Part shown: positions 62,378 to 64,000 of the stretch, piece after piece
Position numbering within the stretch: position 1 is the stretch's first letter
Layout of the letters: every line of letters starts with the position of its first letter
From: Cellulomonas humilata
Lineage (GTDB): Bacteria > Actinomycetota > Actinomycetes > Actinomycetales > Cellulomonadaceae
Length of the DNA stretch: 64,000 nucleotides
Direction of reading: 5' to 3'
Assembly: GCF_030814415.1 (NCBI RefSeq)
Contig: NZ_JAUSVB010000001.1
Location: forward strand, 124,001-188,000
Notes under the pieces: model-generated
Told to the model about the DNA's origin: nothing
The model's database searches: none
Seen by the model: only the letters and a program-made list of their open reading frames with translations
Position numbers and translations under genes: made by a program

Positions 62378-63195
62378 CGCGTCGAGCCCTCGGCAGCCTG
62401 CTGCGCGCTCGCGGTCGCAGCGGCGGCCGCCGCCTCCTCGGCCCGCAGCTGGGCACCCCGCACGAGTACCAGGTCGACGGCCTCCTGGGCGGTGTCGACG
62501 ACCTTGAGGAGCTCGAGCTCGGCCGTCGAGATCATGCCGCGGCCCATCACGGCGCTGCCCACCCAGTCGATGAGGCCCTGCCAGTAGTCGCGGCCGACGA
62601 GCACGATGGGGAAGCTGATGACCTTGTGCGTCTGCACCAGCGTCAGGGCCTCGAACAGCTCGTCGAAGGTGCCGAAGCCGCCCGGCAGCACCACGAACCC
62701 CTCGGAGTACTTCACGAACATCGTCTTGCGCGCGAAGAAGTACCGGAAGCTGATGCCGAGGTCCACGTAGTCGTTCATGCCCTGCTCGAACGGCAGCTCG
62801 ATGCCGAGCCCGACGGACAGCCCGCCGGCCTCCAGCGCCCCGCGGTTGGCCGCCTCCATGATCCCGGGGCCGCCACCGGTGATCACCGCGTAGCCCGCCT
62901 CGACCAGCAGGCGTGCGACCTCGCGGCCGAGGGCGTAGTCGGGGTGGTCCACCGGCACCCGCGCCGAGCCGAACACGCTGACCGCCGGGCCGACCTCCGC
63001 GAGCGCCCCGAAACCCTCGACGAACTCGCTCTGGATCCGCATGACGCGCCACGGGTCGCCCCGCAGCCACTCCGCGTCCCCCGGCCCGGACAGGAGGCGC
63101 TGGTCGGAGGTGGTGGTGGGGATCTGCTGTCCGCGCAGCAGGACCGGGCCCTTGCGGTACCCGTGGCCCGGGGCGGACACGCCGTCGTCGCTCAT
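62374..63195 (-). CDS. LOG family protein (TIGR00730), cytokinin riboside monophosphate phosphoribohydrolase-like
   Basis: 273 residues. GGGPGIMEAANRGA and the catalytic PGGFGTFDELFE identify the LOG/lysine decarboxylase-like family, which releases a base from nucleoside 5'-monophosphates. The N-terminal 50 residues and the Ala-rich C-terminal tail are extensions. ATG 63195 has TAGAGT seven bases upstream, giving a leaderless start. The next genes, folP2 and the PIG-V protein, are coupled to it. Confidence 0.9.
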   Translation of the reverse strand: MSDDGVSAPGHGYRKGPVLLRGQQIPTTTSDQRLLSGPGDAEWLRGDPWRVMRIQSEFVEGFGALAEVGPAVSVFGSARVPVDHPDYALGREVARLLVEAGYAVITGGGPGIMEAANRGALEAGGLSVGLGIELPFEQGMNDYVDLGISFRYFFARKTMFVKYSEGFVVLPGGFGTFDELFEALTLVQTHKVISFPIVLVGRDYWQGLIDWVGSAVMGRGMISTAELELLKVVDTAQEAVDLVLVRGAQLRAEEAAAAAATASAQQAAEGSTR

Positions 63196-63202
63196 GGCCC
63201 CG

Positions 63203-63208
63203 ACTCTA
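63203..63208 (-). promoter_or_regulatory. -10 element (TAGAGT) of the LOG gene
   Basis: TAGAGT on the minus strand ends 7 bases before the ATG; leaderless start of the LOG-folP2-PIG-V operon expected. Confidence 0.5.
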
Positions 63209-63263
63209 GGTCGACCGGGCGGACCGTGACGGACGGTTCCCGCGGTCGACACCCGCCGTTCAC

Positions 63264-64000
63264 TCAGGCGGACAACCAGTCCCGGAGCGCCGCGTGCACC
63301 AGGGTGATCTGGCCGACGACGCACCGCTCGTCCTGCTTGTGCGCCAGGAGCGGGTCCCCGGGCCCGAAGTTCACCGCGGGCACGCCGAGCTCGGAGAACC
63401 GGGCGACGTCGGTCCAGCCGTACTTGGCCGCGGGCGCTCCGCCCGTGATGGCCAGCACGGCACGCGTGAACTCCTGCGCGGCCGGGTCGTCCAGCCCCGG
63501 GCGCGCACCGGGCGCGGCGTCGACGATCTCGACGTCGTACCCGTCGAACAGCTCGCGCACGTGGGCCGACGCCTGCTCGACGCTCGCCGACGGCGCGAAC
63601 CGGTAGTTCACGGTGACGACGCAGGAGTCGGGGATGACGTTCGCCGCCATGCCGCCCGAGACGAGCACCGCGTTGAGGCTCTCCCGGTAGACCAGGCCGT
63701 CGACCTCGACCTCCCGGGGCGTGTACGCCTCGAGCCGGCGCAGCACCTCGCCGGCAGCGTGGATCGCGTTGCTGCCCAACCAGGCCCGCGCCGAGTGGGC
63801 CGCGACCCCCGTGAGCCGCACCTCGGCCCGCAGCGTGCCGTTGCAGCCGCCCTCGATGCCCCCGTTCGTCGGCTCGCCCAGGATCGCGAAGTCGCCCGCC
63901 ACCCAGTCCGGGTGCTCCCGCACGATCCGGCCCAGCCCGTTGAGCTCGGCGGCGACCTCCTCGTGGTCGTAGAACACCCACGTGACGTCGCGCGTCGGCT
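63264..64000 (-). CDS. dapE: Succinyl-diaminopimelate desuccinylase, N-terminus outside window
   Basis: About 245 C-terminal residues; the frame stays open to the right edge (TWVFYDHEEV), so the start is missing. Catalytic and metal blocks present: the EE pair in YDHEEV, GEPTNGGIEGGCNGTL, GVAAHSAR, MAANVIPDSC and NFGPGDPLLAHKQDE. It removes succinate from N-succinyl-diaminopimelate in lysine and peptidoglycan synthesis. The order dapE-LOG-folP2 matches M. tuberculosis Rv1202-Rv1207. Confidence 0.93.
   Translation of the reverse strand, partial: PTRDVTWVFYDHEEVAAELNGLGRIVREHPDWVAGDFAILGEPTNGGIEGGCNGTLRAEVRLTGVAAHSARAWLGSNAIHAAGEVLRRLEAYTPREVEVDGLVYRESLNAVLVSGGMAANVIPDSCVVTVNYRFAPSASVEQASAHVRELFDGYDVEIVDAAPGARPGLDDPAAQEFTRAVLAITGGAPAAKYGWTDVARFSELGVPAVNFGPGDPLLAHKQDERCVVGQITLVHAALRDWLSA

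Overview
High-GC actinobacterial chromosome, most likely a member of the Cellulomonadaceae. The reasons are the base composition, the many GTG starts, leaderless promoters, several gene orders shared with Mycobacterium tuberculosis, and a secreted protein carrying a cellulose-binding module. The species assignment is inference. The window is almost fully coding: about 56 genes, no rRNA, tRNA, CRISPR array, transposase or prophage, and no gene-free stretch longer than about 270 bases.

Layout. 1-5 kb: housekeeping genes (3' end of a DUF885 gene, VKOR-family oxidoreductase, Maf, a small membrane protein, biotin-dependent acyl-CoA carboxylase alpha chain, NUDIX). 5.1-8.7 kb: efeUOB iron uptake operon behind a DtxR/IdeR-type iron box. 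8.7-13 kb: a membrane-anchored endonuclease/exonuclease/phosphatase protein and a GH31 glycosidase. 13.1-16.2 kb (minus): MazF toxin with its antitoxin, an S66 peptidase and an LpdA-type quinone reductase. 16.3-24.5 kb (plus): purine nucleoside phosphorylase, an assimilatory nitrate/nitrite reductase set (nasA-nirB-nirD) and phosphomannomutase. 24.5-26.8 kb (minus): a large secreted protein with a beta-helix region and a CBM2. 27-31.4 kb (plus): deoR-deoC-aldehyde dehydrogenase-truncated aldehyde dehydrogenase. 31.5-40.1 kb (minus): adenosine deaminase, then bmp - ABC ATPase - two permeases - cdd - deoA, a nucleoside import and salvage operon. 40.3-42.7 kb (minus): M20 amidohydrolase and mannose-1-phosphate guanylyltransferase. 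42.9-46.4 kb (plus): sdhCDAB, followed by a kinase-like protein and a sortase-anchored beta-propeller. 48.7-52.5 kb (minus): two paralogous YihY/BrkB membrane proteins, a 2'-5' RNA ligase-like protein and trpS. 52.6-56.3 kb (minus): sigE-rseA-htrA-tatB envelope-stress cluster, with an O-methyltransferase diverging from it. 57.3-58.2 kb (plus): a secreted polyester hydrolase of the actinobacterial cutinase/PET hydrolase group. 58.3-64 kb (minus): pepA, DUF3117, then dapE, LOG protein, folP2 and a PIG-V-like membrane protein.

How the genes work together. Imported nucleosides (BMP lipoprotein and ABC transporter) are processed by Cdd, Add, DeoA and PunA. Deoxyribose-1-phosphate would be moved to the 5-position by a phosphomutase; PmmB-like proteins are candidates. 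DeoC splits the product into glyceraldehyde-3-phosphate and acetaldehyde, and the adjacent aldehyde dehydrogenase oxidises the acetaldehyde. The order lpdA-punA-pmmB-add-deoA-cdd-sdhCDAB matches the M. tuberculosis Rv3303c-Rv3319 neighbourhood with accessory genes inserted. The order O-methyltransferase-sigE-rseA-htrA-tatB plus DUF3117, folP2, LOG and dapE matches Rv1202-Rv1224.

The most notable items are the PET hydrolase-like gene with an 18-bp perfect palindrome over its predicted transcription start, the catalytically empty aldehyde dehydrogenase paralogue next to deoC, an extra C-terminal domain on NasA that may also be made separately, a duplicated sdhB tail, and paired structured repeats with a compensatory base change between the YihY genes.
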